Shown: positions 22,687 through 30,430 of the stretch, piece by piece
How the letters are laid out: each line of letters starts with the position of its first letter
Numbering within the stretch: position 1 is the first letter of the stretch
Virus record (IMG/VR): IMGVR_UViG_3300033144_006685
Span: 1 to 50,594 of that record
DNA length: 50,594 nt
Reading direction: 5' to 3' (one strand)
DNA from: a virus
The notes under the pieces: model-generated
What the model was told of the DNA's origin: nothing
The model's database searches: none
What the model saw: only the letters and a program-made list of their open reading frames with translations
Translations under genes and position numbers: made by a program

Positions 22687-24738
22687 CTAGACTTCTGCGG
22701 GCACCATCGTGATTGGGGTGATCTCGCACGCTTCGTCGTCGCAGAACTCATCTTGACTCTCATGGCCAACACCAGTGAGATTCAGAAATCTGAGCTTGGC
22801 GTGCTCCTCTGCGTATTCCTCTGCAGTGATGCGAATATACGGCATCTGCTCGTAGATACCATCCTCATCTCGAAGGAAGGAGACTGATTTGAATCGAGTC
22901 TCACACCACTCCAACATCTCAACGATGTCATTTGGCTTGTACACCTCAGGGTTGAACTTCACCGTGATGGAGGTGGCGTTCGACGACCAATGCCGATTGA
23001 CGAGCGCAGCCAATTCCAGATGTTGCCAAGGCGTGACATCAGCTTCACCCGGCATATCGAACCCGATGTCGATGGGAAATGAAGCAACGACGGTTCCTGT
23101 TGGATCAGTGACATCTGGCTCAACCCGATAACCAGCGTCGACCAACCGGGCAACGAGGGCCGAGGTCGAAGAGATACGCTGATTTCGAATATAGTATCTT
23201 CCAATGGGATAATGGACCCCGGGGGTAATGCCACTGAGTAGCGATACAGTTCCTGACGGTTTGACGCTGGTGCGTCGGACTGATTCAGGAACTTGAAGCC
23301 ATTGACTCCATTTTGTATCCCAATAACCGCTTTGGAAGTAACCATGGTCCATCCAATCTCTAAGCTGCTTGGTCCCGTGCAGCGCCTCGAATTGAGCGAT
23401 ACCGGAGCAACTCAACCCAATACGATTCCGGAATTGCATGACTTCGCGAGTTTTGGTGTGGCGAATCCGACTATTGGCGAGAGTGACAATCTTACCATAT
23501 AGATAAGCCGCCTTCAATGCGCCGTTGAATTCGTCTTTATTCTCAATGCGGGGCAGGTGAATCTCAACCAACGTGCAAAGCTCATACGATTTGAGCAACT
23601 GCTCCAAACAAGGATTTCCACCTTCGGCGTCGTCCGTGTAATCAAGGATATCATCCATGCGAGCGTAGCTGTTGACATTCTCCAGCCACAGATATCCGGG
23701 CTCGCCGCGATCCCAAGTTTTGGTAGCCGCAGGTAGGTAATCCATACCCTTCTTGGCTAGGATGGTGTTATTGCTGTACGCACCCCATCCGCCCGGGTAG
23801 GTGTTCCGTTCCTCGAAAACTTCCTGATCCTTCAAATCAAGGAAGTCCTCATCTTCCGGACTGCCAATCAGAATTTCCGCCGAGCGACGAACGTTGCCAG
23901 CCACAACAGTCTTTCCGATAAGATTAATAATATCGGCAATAGTAACTGTTGAGATAGGTCGTGAAACATTTTTCTCAAGGCTTCGTCCAATAGCGTAAAG
24001 GAGGTCATCAAGTGCCTCCGGCCCTTCGGCATACCCACCAAATCCGCGGATAGGTGTACTTCGCGGTCGAATCTGGGTGGTATCAAACTGGATAGGTTCG
24101 CTTCCCTCAATGTAAGAATCGATGAGAAGTCGTACCGCTTCACCCCAACCCTCGCGTGAGTCTGGCACCTGATAGATAAAGGGCTCTCCGTATGGGCGAT
24201 GGATGAGGACTCCACTCTTACCCCGCGTGTCGGCACCAATCCCCACTCCGACCATGAGCATTTCAAGCGCCCACGCAAAAATTGATCCCCCCTCTGTGGC
24301 GATATCCTGAGTGGAGACAAAACCGCAATTCTGTAGTGCTTCGACTACACCCCGTTCGTGGACAAACTCGGTACCCATCATCCAGAGCCCACGCCCCGGT
24401 GGGGTCCACTTCAGGTTGAACATCAGATCAAAGGCAGACCGGGCTTCCTTTGACACCTTTTCTTTATCCCACCCTTGGATGTCGTTGTCGCGGACGTGCT
24501 CGAGTAAGATGGTGAACATCCCCTCAATGACACGTCGACAGACATCTACCCACTCCTCGGATTCGTGAATTGGATAGCCCCATTGATCCTCACCAATAAC
24601 GGGCAAACGCGGATTGTCGGCTCGAGAATAGGTGCGTACGAATGTCACCCTTCCAAGCTCGCCAAATCCAAAGGGAGCATCCCTATCTACATACTCATTG
24701 ACAAATTCTTCATCAAGCTGAAATAAAAATGCCATCAT
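22687..24738 (-). CDS. nrdJ: Adenosylcobalamin-dependent ribonucleotide reductase (class II)
   Basis: The 683-residue enzyme reduces ribonucleoside triphosphates to deoxy forms for phage DNA synthesis. It fits the monomeric RTPR type. Cys138 in NCGFVSTQ and Cys388 form the active-site disulfide pair. Cys377 in GGNPCLEQ is the thiyl cysteine, with Asn375 and Glu379 around it, at the same spacing as in the Lactobacillus enzyme. VKPSGTVSLLSG and the C-terminal FCDDEACEI redox pair are also seen. Being class II it needs vitamin B12 but not oxygen, so it works in any host redox state. Start ATGATG at 24738 has AGAAGGAT upstream. Confidence 0.93.
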   Translation of the reverse strand: MMAFLFQLDEEFVNEYVDRDAPFGFGELGRVTFVRTYSRADNPRLPVIGEDQWGYPIHESEEWVDVCRRVIEGMFTILLEHVRDNDIQGWDKEKVSKEARSAFDLMFNLKWTPPGRGLWMMGTEFVHERGVVEALQNCGFVSTQDIATEGGSIFAWALEMLMVGVGIGADTRGKSGVLIHRPYGEPFIYQVPDSREGWGEAVRLLIDSYIEGSEPIQFDTTQIRPRSTPIRGFGGYAEGPEALDDLLYAIGRSLEKNVSRPISTVTIADIINLIGKTVVAGNVRRSAEILIGSPEDEDFLDLKDQEVFEERNTYPGGWGAYSNNTILAKKGMDYLPAATKTWDRGEPGYLWLENVNSYARMDDILDYTDDAEGGNPCLEQLLKSYELCTLVEIHLPRIENKDEFNGALKAAYLYGKIVTLANSRIRHTKTREVMQFRNRIGLSCSGIAQFEALHGTKQLRDWMDHGYFQSGYWDTKWSQWLQVPESVRRTSVKPSGTVSLLSGITPGVHYPIGRYYIRNQRISSTSALVARLVDAGYRVEPDVTDPTGTVVASFPIDIGFDMPGEADVTPWQHLELAALVNRHWSSNATSITVKFNPEVYKPNDIVEMLEWCETRFKSVSFLRDEDGIYEQMPYIRITAEEYAEEHAKLRFLNLTGVGHESQDEFCDDEACEITPITMVPAEV

Positions 24739-24763
24739 ATCCTTCTCGAACGATGGTCAAAGA

Positions 24764-24789
24764 GGAGGGGAGGTTTGCAGTCCCTCCCC
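24764..24789 (-). terminator. Possible terminator after the ssDNA-binding protein gene
   Basis: Arms GGGGAGG (24767..24773) and CCTCCCC (24783..24789). On the minus strand the hairpin is followed by TCCTCTTTGACC, only weakly T-rich. It lies between the stop at 24798 and the nrdJ start. Confidence 0.4.
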
Positions 24790-24797
24790 CAACAATA

Positions 24798-25547
24798 CTA
24801 GAAATCCACGCCAGTCGGTGCCGCTCCCGGTGGGGTGTAACCCGCACCCGGAGGGGCGTACGCTGGCGCTGCTGCCGGGGCTGCCGCTGGTGCTGCAGGC
24901 GCTGCCGGGGCGACCGGGGCCGCAGCGGGAGCAGGAGCAGCAGCAGCAGGGGCGGCGGCGGGAGCGACCGGGGGCGCTGCTCCTGCCAATGGCGTGTAAC
25001 CCGGAGGCGCTGCAGCAGGAGCCGCTGCCGGAGCAGGTGCTGCCGCTGGTGCCGCTGCCGGTGGGAACGCTCCTGCCGGTGCTGCTGCCATCGGTGCAGC
25101 GACCGGGGAGCCGTACGCCTCCAGTCGATCAGTCTGGTTTCGACCGGCGTAGTCGCCGCTCTGCTGGATGGACACGACAGCATTAACCATCTTGCCAACC
25201 ATATCAGACTTGCGGTACTGAATTGGCTGTACCTCACCCGGAGTCTGCGAGGTGTACTGTAGACCCATAGCCTTCAGTGCCATCTGCGTGAACCCGATGC
25301 CGCCAGAGATCTGACCCTGACCATCCAGCCAATTCATGTTGTAGAACAGCTTTCGACCTTGGTAGGGTCCGCCGTCAGCAACCTCCAACACGAGACGCCA
25401 GTAGTAGCCGCCTGTGTTCTGCGAGGTCTTTGGCTCAACTTCAGTGACTTGGGCCGGGTAGGTCCCAGCCGGGATGGAACCCAATCCCTCGGAACTGTCG
25501 TCCGGGGGAACAAATGCCTCCATCACGTCGTCATTGTAGCCTACCAC
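24798..25547 (-). CDS. DUF669-like ssDNA-binding protein with Pro/Ala tail
   Basis: The 249-residue product has an N-terminal OB-fold-like half (IPAGTYPAQVTEVEPKTSQN, then GGYYWRLVLEVADGGPYQGR and KLFYNMNW) typical of DUF669 single-stranded DNA-binding proteins. From about residue 149 it is a low-complexity Ala/Pro run of about 95 residues ending GVDF. The linker plus Asp-Phe tip recalls the C-terminal tail with which SSB recruits partners. GTG start at 25547 with GGAAGGAATTAATC before it overlaps the ATPase gene by 17 bases. Its neighbours (ATPase, nuclease) fit a recombination/replication role. Confidence 0.75.
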   Translation of the reverse strand: MVGYNDDVMEAFVPPDDSSEGLGSIPAGTYPAQVTEVEPKTSQNTGGYYWRLVLEVADGGPYQGRKLFYNMNWLDGQGQISGGIGFTQMALKAMGLQYTSQTPGEVQPIQYRKSDMVGKMVNAVVSIQQSGDYAGRNQTDRLEAYGSPVAAPMAAAPAGAFPPAAAPAAAPAPAAAPAAAPPGYTPLAGAAPPVAPAAAPAAAAPAPAAAPVAPAAPAAPAAAPAAAPAYAPPGAGYTPPGAAPTGVDF

Positions 25548-26313
25548 GATTAATTCCTTCCATCATCGCCGCGTAAAAACTGTTGAACGTTGGGTTCTCC
25601 AGATATGGCGGCAGAGCGATTCTCACTTTGGTTGCATAGACCATCGAAGGGTCTTGAAAGAGCAGGTAACGCATCATCTCACCGGTAGGCTGTCCATCCG
25701 CGCCCAAAACCGGATACGCCTGCAAAAAGCCGACGAAATCCATGTAGGCACTAACGGCCTTATAAACGGCGGGGGACAACTCAGCCCTTACAACCCGGGA
25801 GGTGGCATAACCACCGGGGGTGTTGGGTGACTTATCGTTCCGGTAGAGTGCCGTAAAAATGACGTGTTTCGGGAGATCCCGGAAATTCATCACCATGCGG
25901 CGTAGTGTATTCGTTACCTCTTGCCAGTCTTGTTGTTGTGGCCTTCCTTTCTTACGTCGTGGATCTTTCGCCTCTTCTCTGGACATCACCATGAACAGGA
26001 CTTTATCCTGCACATCGGTAAGCGAATCAATAACGATGGTATCAAAGTCACCAAAGCCATACTGATTCGTTTTTATCCAAACAAAAGTTTCGCGAAGCAT
26101 CTCAATGCTATTGACCCGGTAAATTCGGGTCCTCGGATCCATGGCATGCGGGTTTGATGCCAGAGCAATATCACCGGCCTCCACTGAAATGAAGAGGCAA
26201 TTCGGTGCGGTACTGGCAAAGGTGGTCTTTCCCTGACCAACATCACCATACACCAACATCTTTACAGCATTTGGCTGCAAATCAACTGGATCGATGAGTT
26301 GCGGACTTACCAT
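25531..26313 (-). CDS. Sak4-like RecA-fold ATPase (AAA_24)
   Basis: The 260-residue nucleotide-binding protein has a P-loop YGDVGQGKTT (22-31), Walker B FDTIVIDSLTDV near residue 90, and a polar segment (HVIFTALYRNDK) after it. This is the layout of phage Sak4/AAA_24 recombinases, which anneal or pair ssDNA together with an SSB. The next gene is a DUF669 protein and the one before is a RecB-type nuclease, a common recombination triplet. The start overlaps the nuclease stop by 7 bases. Confidence 0.82.
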   Translation of the reverse strand: MVSPQLIDPVDLQPNAVKMLVYGDVGQGKTTFASTAPNCLFISVEAGDIALASNPHAMDPRTRIYRVNSIEMLRETFVWIKTNQYGFGDFDTIVIDSLTDVQDKVLFMVMSREEAKDPRRKKGRPQQQDWQEVTNTLRRMVMNFRDLPKHVIFTALYRNDKSPNTPGGYATSRVVRAELSPAVYKAVSAYMDFVGFLQAYPVLGADGQPTGEMMRYLLFQDPSMVYATKVRIALPPYLENPTFNSFYAAMMEGINRGRLQ

Positions 26314-27704
26314 CCGACGTCCTCCGTCTCCACTAATTCCGGAACGTCGTCCGCCGTCAATTCGACCAGATCCGGGTTATCTCCGGCAAGTTTGTTCCAG
26401 TAGAATTCCTGCATCAATCCGTCAATGGGTTCTCCTCTCAAGGATGCGGTACACGGGTCGAGAAAACTGCAGTCAATCGCGCACTGGAAGGTTGGAGTTC
26501 GGAATCCTCGCTCGGGGTGCTGGCGAAGTTCCAGTTCCTCGACGCCCTCCCAATACAACTGTTGGTGTGTGATGTCAAGGGCTGCCGGGTTGCGATCCAC
26601 GGTGACGCGCGCCTGCCAGTCGATAGCACGAATCCTCATCAGCGTCGGGACGTGTTGATCGTTCCACTCTTCGATCATGGCATCACGCTCGTCTTTGGTG
26701 GTACCCTTCACCTTCACGTAGGGTTGGACCATAACAGTCCCATGAACAGAATCCGGCTCTGTGGATGCCTTGGAGAGAGCCCATGGAGTAGCTGGTACAG
26801 GGAGGGGGGCAAATCGCTTGGTACCTCCCGGTATAATACCCCCATCAGGAAAGATGAAGCCCCGGTGCTCTTCGAGCGCTGCACAATAATCACGAACGGA
26901 ATTATTGAGGGCTGATTTGGAGATGGTGCCATTCTGGTTCACCTTGACTGCAGTTACAGTCTTCTTGTTGAGGACATTGAAAAGACTACCCCCAACCGGC
27001 GTATCACGGGCGATGCCGAGATGCTCGTAAGCTCCGGCTTGCACCATGTTGACCAGCGCCCAATTGTAGCGGCTGGCCTGTTCGTCTCGATCGAGGGAAT
27101 CGAGGAAAGCCTTCATCATCGAAGAGGTCTTATTCTCATCAATGTACAAGATACCCTTAATCAACCAAACACCATCAAACTCACCACCGTAGAGAATTTC
27201 GGTAGTATCCCCGGTCATGGGATCTTGATATTCCCCAACCCGACCGGTAAAGCGACGGTCCATTTCAATGACTTCAATTCCTCGGTCCAACCCGGGGGCA
27301 ACTTCGAGGTAGGAATACCACATATCGTAGGCGAGTTTGTAGAGTTCATCCCACTCCGCAGTAATCTCATCATCAATATCAACTTCAGCTGCTTTGATGA
27401 AGTACGCTTCTAGCGCCTCAATTGATGCAGCAGTCTGAAGTTCTGGATTGGGAAATTCTCTATTATCCCAAATCACAGCTACTGGAGTATTCCCAGCTTC
27501 TTCTGCTGCTCTGGCCCAATATTGCCCTCGCGATCCCTCGTAATAATACGCCTTCAGCGCCGCGTCGATTGCCGAACCGAGGAACAAGGCACGTGCTCGC
27601 TTGCGCGGGACCCAGCCTAACACTTCACCAAGGACAAAACGGAATCGACAACGTTTCCTCGCCCTTGATCCTGAATTATGAATCTCAATTACTGGTATTT
27701 GCAT
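26307..27704 (-). CDS. PD-(D/E)XK nuclease with Fe-S cysteines (Cas4/AddB-like)
   Basis: The 465-residue product carries the nuclease core with GEFDGVWLI...YIDENKT near residue 190, giving the Asp and Glu-x-Lys. Four Cys fit an iron-sulfur cluster: one at RKRCRFRF (Cys19) and three in CAIDCSFLDPC near residue 413, the same one-plus-three order as in Cas4 and AddB. Members resect DNA ends for recombination. I placed the start at ATG 27704 since AAGGAG lies 7 bases before it. An upstream in-frame stretch to 27830 overlaps the promoter. Confidence 0.82.
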   Translation of the reverse strand: MQIPVIEIHNSGSRARKRCRFRFVLGEVLGWVPRKRARALFLGSAIDAALKAYYYEGSRGQYWARAAEEAGNTPVAVIWDNREFPNPELQTAASIEALEAYFIKAAEVDIDDEITAEWDELYKLAYDMWYSYLEVAPGLDRGIEVIEMDRRFTGRVGEYQDPMTGDTTEILYGGEFDGVWLIKGILYIDENKTSSMMKAFLDSLDRDEQASRYNWALVNMVQAGAYEHLGIARDTPVGGSLFNVLNKKTVTAVKVNQNGTISKSALNNSVRDYCAALEEHRGFIFPDGGIIPGGTKRFAPLPVPATPWALSKASTEPDSVHGTVMVQPYVKVKGTTKDERDAMIEEWNDQHVPTLMRIRAIDWQARVTVDRNPAALDITHQQLYWEGVEELELRQHPERGFRTPTFQCAIDCSFLDPCTASLRGEPIDGLMQEFYWNKLAGDNPDLVELTADDVPELVETEDVGW

Positions 27705-27807
27705 GCCCATGCTCCTTGCTTGCTTGGCTTTGGTGCCGGGGTGGGATGACTCACTCCCCCAAGAAGTAATTCCCAGCTTCTTTCTGAAGCCCCCGGCACC
27801 GACTTTC

Positions 27808-27837
27808 ATAAAAACACGCCGCTTGCCCACACGTCAA
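27808..27837 (-). promoter_or_regulatory. Predicted leftward promoter of the nuclease-recombination operon
   Basis: TTGACG (27832..27837), 18-base spacer ending GTGT, TTTTAT (27808..27813) on the minus strand. This leaves a leader of about 97 bases before the ATG at 27704. Confidence 0.5.
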
Positions 27838-27847
27838 GTGTTGCGTC

Positions 27848-28039
27848 TTAGTCGACGTCCACTTCTACAGTGGATTCGGCGTGAATGAGAATATGGGGGC
27901 CATCGGAAGGGACAACCACTAACTGAATTCCTGACACAGTATGACCCTCTGGGGTGGTGTAGGGAAGATCCATCACTTCTGTGACAACTCCAAATCCTGG
28001 AATCACAGCGCCAACTGGAACGTGACCAATAAACATCAT
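27848..28039 (-). CDS. Hypothetical small protein
   Basis: A 63-residue protein (MMFIGHVPVGAVIPGFGVVT) of mostly beta character with an acidic end (ESTVEVDVD). Start ATGATG has CAAGGAGGT, a very strong ribosome site. It lies between a terminator (28054..28080) and the next promoter, so its transcription may come from read-through. No family recognised. Confidence 0.6.
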   Translation of the reverse strand: MMFIGHVPVGAVIPGFGVVTEVMDLPYTTPEGHTVSGIQLVVVPSDGPHILIHAESTVEVDVD

Positions 28040-28053
28040 ACCTCCTTGAACAA

Positions 28054-28080
28054 AGAAAAACCCGCCACAGGGGGCGGGTC
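28054..28080 (-). terminator. Rho-independent terminator
   Basis: On the minus strand ACCCGCC, loop, GGCGGGT, then TTTTTC. It lies just after the stop of 28107..28985. Confidence 0.75.
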
Positions 28081-28106
28081 TTCCTATTTCTCAGGTTGGG
28101 GTCGGT

Positions 28107-28985
28107 CTACTTCTTGGGAAGTGCGACGACCTTGCCCTTGAATCCGTGCTTCTCAGCGGCCTTGAGCACTTTCTCCATTTCGTCCTTGTCGGAGTTGCGG
28201 ATGGTCTGCAGGATGCCAACCCCGTTCTGGCCGACAATGATGATGCCCTGCGAGTGATGATAGATCGCCTGCGTCTTGCCAAGCTGGTACGCGGTCGCCG
28301 CGTAGGTGAAGGCGTCGTCGTTGGCGACACGAGGAGTCTCCTCATCGCGAACGCGCTTGCTACCTTCCTTCTTCTCCCGCCACGTCTTGGCGAACACCTT
28401 GACCTCGTGATCCTCGCCGTTCGGGAGGATGAGGTTCACCGGCTTGATATCGATCGGCAGTTGCGAGACGGTCACGTCCTTGGGACGAAGTACCCGTGCA
28501 ATCTTCTCCGGGGCGTCCGGGTCCACTTCCTTCTTCGGCTTGCGCGCTGCCTTGGCTTCCTTGGCCTCAACCATTTTCGATTCCCTTTCTGCGACGAATT
28601 CCTCTGCGAATTCGCCATCGTCTTCAATGAATGCTGTCCGCACGCCGCCCCTTTTGGGGTCGTAGCTGAACAGGATGATGGACCATGATTGTTCGGGTCT
28701 AGCCTTCAGATCATTGGTCCACAATACGGGTTTGACAGGGTTGGTCGTTGTCTCCGGTCGCGGTCGCGAATCGGAATGATGCTCGTCGACGGACTCATAG
28801 AGACTGAAATAGCCGATAACTCGTTCGAGAAGACGGCGATGGTCTGGATGGTCTGTCAGGTGAGCGCTACGCCCTACCTTTGCCGGTGCGAAAAAGATGG
28901 TCCTATCTGCATAGCCTCCTTCATTGAACGTCATCACCTGTGCTAGAATCGTCTTCTTTCGCACGGGCTTTGGAACGATGGTCAT
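28107..28985 (-). CDS. Hypothetical early protein
   Basis: A 292-residue protein starting MTIVPKPVRKKTILAQVMTF (AAAGGACCGCC upstream). It has a charged, Lys/Ala-rich linker in the middle (EAKEAKAARKPKKEVDPD) and two flanking folded parts, the second ending HHSQGIIIVGQNGVGILQTI. GIIIVGQNGVG looks a little like a P-loop but lacks GKS/T, so I do not call it an ATPase. It has its own promoter and terminator, hence a single-gene unit, probably well expressed. Function unknown. Confidence 0.7.
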   Translation of the reverse strand: MTIVPKPVRKKTILAQVMTFNEGGYADRTIFFAPAKVGRSAHLTDHPDHRRLLERVIGYFSLYESVDEHHSDSRPRPETTTNPVKPVLWTNDLKARPEQSWSIILFSYDPKRGGVRTAFIEDDGEFAEEFVAERESKMVEAKEAKAARKPKKEVDPDAPEKIARVLRPKDVTVSQLPIDIKPVNLILPNGEDHEVKVFAKTWREKKEGSKRVRDEETPRVANDDAFTYAATAYQLGKTQAIYHHSQGIIIVGQNGVGILQTIRNSDKDEMEKVLKAAEKHGFKGKVVALPKK

Positions 28986-29014
28986 TTTGGCGGTCCTTTC
29001 GCCAGTCTGGACCA

Positions 29015-29043
29015 ATTAAAGCACACACCGCGCGAGTCGTCAA
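29015..29043 (-). promoter_or_regulatory. Predicted promoter of 28107..28985
   Basis: TTGACG (29038..29043), 17-base spacer ending GTGC, TTTAAT (29015..29020) on the minus strand. Expected start near 29008, about 23 bases before the ATG. Confidence 0.6.
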
Positions 29044-29060
29044 GCCCCCCATATAGAGAG

Positions 29061-29080
29061 GAGCCCCCAAATGGGGGCTC
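29061..29080 (-). terminator. Hairpin, possible terminator of the XRE gene
   Basis: A perfect inverted repeat GAGCCCCC AAAT GGGGGCTC 30 bases after the stop of 29110..29340. The following sequence on the minus strand is not T-rich, so termination may be partial. Confidence 0.45.
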
Positions 29081-29109
29081 AACTGACGAATAGGACGTGC
29101 CGACACTTA

Positions 29110-29340
29110 CTATTCAATCAGTTCATCCAAGTCCCCGTCGTCGAGGGACTCATCGGATATCTCTCCCTTGGCGGGCAAAGAATTGACGAAATCATCAAGG
29201 GAAATATCCAATGCCCCCGCCAATGCTTTCGCCGATTTGATGGTTGGGTTTCTCTTTCCAGAGAAGATTCGACTAACAGCGCCGGTGGTCATTTCCACTC
29301 TGCGTGCAAGTTCGGATCGATTGACAGTGCTAAGATCCAC
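29110..29340 (-). CDS. XRE-family transcription regulator
   Basis: A 76-residue protein. Residues 8-50 (RSELARRVEMTTGAVSRIFS then GKRNPTIKSAKALAGALDIS) are a lambda-Cro/XRE helix-turn-helix, followed by an acidic tail ISDESLDDGDLDELIE. GTG start at 29340 with GGAGG 8 bases upstream, overlapping the previous gene. It lies in the early-middle leftward region. It could bind one of the palindromic arrays at 6.2 or 7.6 kb, but there is no direct proof. Confidence 0.85.
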   Translation of the reverse strand: MDLSTVNRSELARRVEMTTGAVSRIFSGKRNPTIKSAKALAGALDISLDDFVNSLPAKGEISDESLDDGDLDELIE

Positions 29341-29728
29341 CGAAGGTACCTCCGAGTCTCAATTCATCGACTAGGCCGTACTCAATTAGGATTTTCTGAA
29401 TACGAAGAAAATCGACCCCTCGGAGTACAACAATATGATCAATATTTGTGCCGTCCGGTGCCGCCATGACCGCTGGCATATTCCGACCGGAATCACGGAG
29501 CGCCTTATCGAGTGCTGCTTTGACGGTCTTTGGCCAGAAGGTGTCGCCCTTCTTCGCCTGCGCTCCCCAAAAAGGACCGCGAACATCAACGCCAGATTGA
29601 ACCTGACCGGTCGGCGTTTCGACCATATCTTGGCCGGTTCGTTCGGCATGGCCTTCTTCTTTACCATAGTAAATAGCAAGCCATCGCTCGAACTGTTTGC
29701 CTTTAGTTACGCTGTGTGCTCCACTCAT
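29330..29728 (-). CDS. Hjc-like PD-(D/E)XK nuclease
   Basis: The 132-residue product has KGKQFERWLA (Glu14), SGVDVRGPFWGAQAKKGD (Asp48 and a xxK pair near residue 58) and a helical part DKALRDSG. This is the layout of small Holliday-junction resolvase-like and related phage nucleases. The usual Glu of ExK is Gln (GAQAKKG), seen in some family members. It may resolve replication intermediates before packaging. The ATG at 29728 has no Shine-Dalgarno and seems to be read from a leaderless mRNA. Confidence 0.7.
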   Translation of the reverse strand: MSGAHSVTKGKQFERWLAIYYGKEEGHAERTGQDMVETPTGQVQSGVDVRGPFWGAQAKKGDTFWPKTVKAALDKALRDSGRNMPAVMAAPDGTNIDHIVVLRGVDFLRIQKILIEYGLVDELRLGGTFGGS

Positions 29729-29734
29729 AAAACG

Positions 29735-29763
29735 AGGAGAACACGCGCTTGACGTCCGGTCAA
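29735..29763 (-). promoter_or_regulatory. Predicted promoter of the Hjc-like nuclease gene
   Basis: TTGACC (29758..29763), 17-base spacer ending GTGT, TCTCCT (29735..29740) on the minus strand. The -10 ends 6 bases before the ATG at 29728, the same geometry as at terS. Confidence 0.45.
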
Positions 29764-29764
29764 T

Positions 29765-30220
29765 TCATTGCATGTCCTTAGTGTGTATTTGGGAGGGGCA
29801 GACTATAACCCCAGACTCCGCAACAGCCGTCGCTTCGCCGACTGTGAGGGTAGCCTTGAGTCCGGTGATGATGCATCGTTCGTATTCTTTGATGATAATG
29901 ATTTCGGGTGTCGGCGTAGGTGGCGGTTCCGTAGGTGCCACCACCACCACCGGAGTGCTGCTCGGGGATGCCGTCGGAGTAGACGTTTGAACAACGGTAA
30001 TGACCTCCGGTATTCTTATTATTTGGATCTCCGTGAGGGGCTCGGGTGCCCGGGAGAGGCCAAACCACGCACCGGATACGAACACGGAATAGGCTAGGAA
30101 CCCGACGGCAACAGCCTCAACAGGTCGTCGATACCGATGCCAAACAACCGATCTACCAACCAGACGGAGCCAGCGGTAAAGAGGATTGTCACGCCCCAAG
30201 CGCTTCTGTCTGCGATCCAT
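29765..30220 (-). CDS. Single-pass membrane protein with Pro/Thr linker (lysis region)
   Basis: A 151-residue protein. A basic N-terminus is followed by one membrane segment (about residues 38-54, AVGFLAYSVFVSGAWFGL), a Pro/Thr/Ser-rich linker (residues 78-105, SPSSTPVVVVAPTEPPPTPT) and a C-terminal domain with Cys at YERCI and VIVCPS. The charge pattern puts the C-terminus outside. Its position after amidase and holin-like genes suggests a spanin-like or envelope-linking job. Overlaps by 127 bases with another membrane ORF (30094..30246). Confidence 0.65.
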   Translation of the reverse strand: MDRRQKRLGRDNPLYRWLRLVGRSVVWHRYRRPVEAVAVGFLAYSVFVSGAWFGLSRAPEPLTEIQIIRIPEVITVVQTSTPTASPSSTPVVVVAPTEPPPTPTPEIIIIKEYERCIITGLKATLTVGEATAVAESGVIVCPSQIHTKDMQ

Positions 30221-30246
30221 GCGACGACCTTACTTAGGCGGGTCAT
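30094..30246 (-). CDS. Overlapping small membrane ORF
   Basis: A 50-residue ORF, MTRLSKVVAWIADRSAWGVT then ILFTAGSVWLVDRLFGIGI, with one probable membrane segment (17-35). It starts 17 bases inside the holin-like gene, as is usual for coupled genes here, but lies mostly inside 29765..30220 in another frame. It could be a second holin or antiholin-like protein, or a chance ORF. Confidence 0.4.
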   Translation of the reverse strand: MTRLSKVVAWIADRSAWGVTILFTAGSVWLVDRLFGIGIDDLLRLLPSGS

Positions 30247-30430
30247 CACTCTGGAAGTCACGAGCGGCTCGCCTGATTGATAGAAGAACAACCATCATGC
30301 CATCGCTTACGTAGAACTCCGCAGGCGCTTCTGCAATGAAACCAATCACAGCAATGACAATTCCCGCCGCAGCTTCAACTGCCAACTTTCGAACCTTGCG
30401 ATTGTTTAGGATCGCCTTGATTGCATCCAT
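30230..30430 (-). CDS. Holin-like membrane protein
   Basis: A 66-residue protein starting MDAIKAILNNRKVRKLAVEA with a membrane segment AAAGIVIAVIGFIAEAPA (about 20-37), a second weakly hydrophobic stretch (GMMVVLLSI), then a charged tail DFQSDDPPK. I chose the ATG at 30430 over the one at 30466 because CCGGAGGAAGTA lies directly before it and TAATG couples it to the amidase stop. Size, membrane segment and position next to the amidase fit a holin. Confidence 0.7.
   Translation of the reverse strand: MDAIKAILNNRKVRKLAVEAAAGIVIAVIGFIAEAPAEFYVSDGMMVVLLSIRRAARDFQSDDPPK

Noticed and set aside
22470-22772. Longer form of CsrA starting at 22772
   Set aside because: The extra 46 residues overlap nrdJ, do not resemble CsrA, and a good ribosome site precedes the ATG at 22634.
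24729-25262. Plus-strand frame rich in Arg/Cys opposite the Ala/Pro tail
   Set aside because: It is the antisense of a GC-rich low-complexity coding stretch; no start signal and no family.
28146-28688. 180-codon plus-strand frame
   Set aside because: Antisense shadow of 28107..28985, which has a promoter, ribosome site and terminator.
28107-28985. P-loop ATPase (GIIIVGQNGVG)
   Set aside because: The stretch lacks the Lys and Ser/Thr of a Walker A motif and no Walker B follows.
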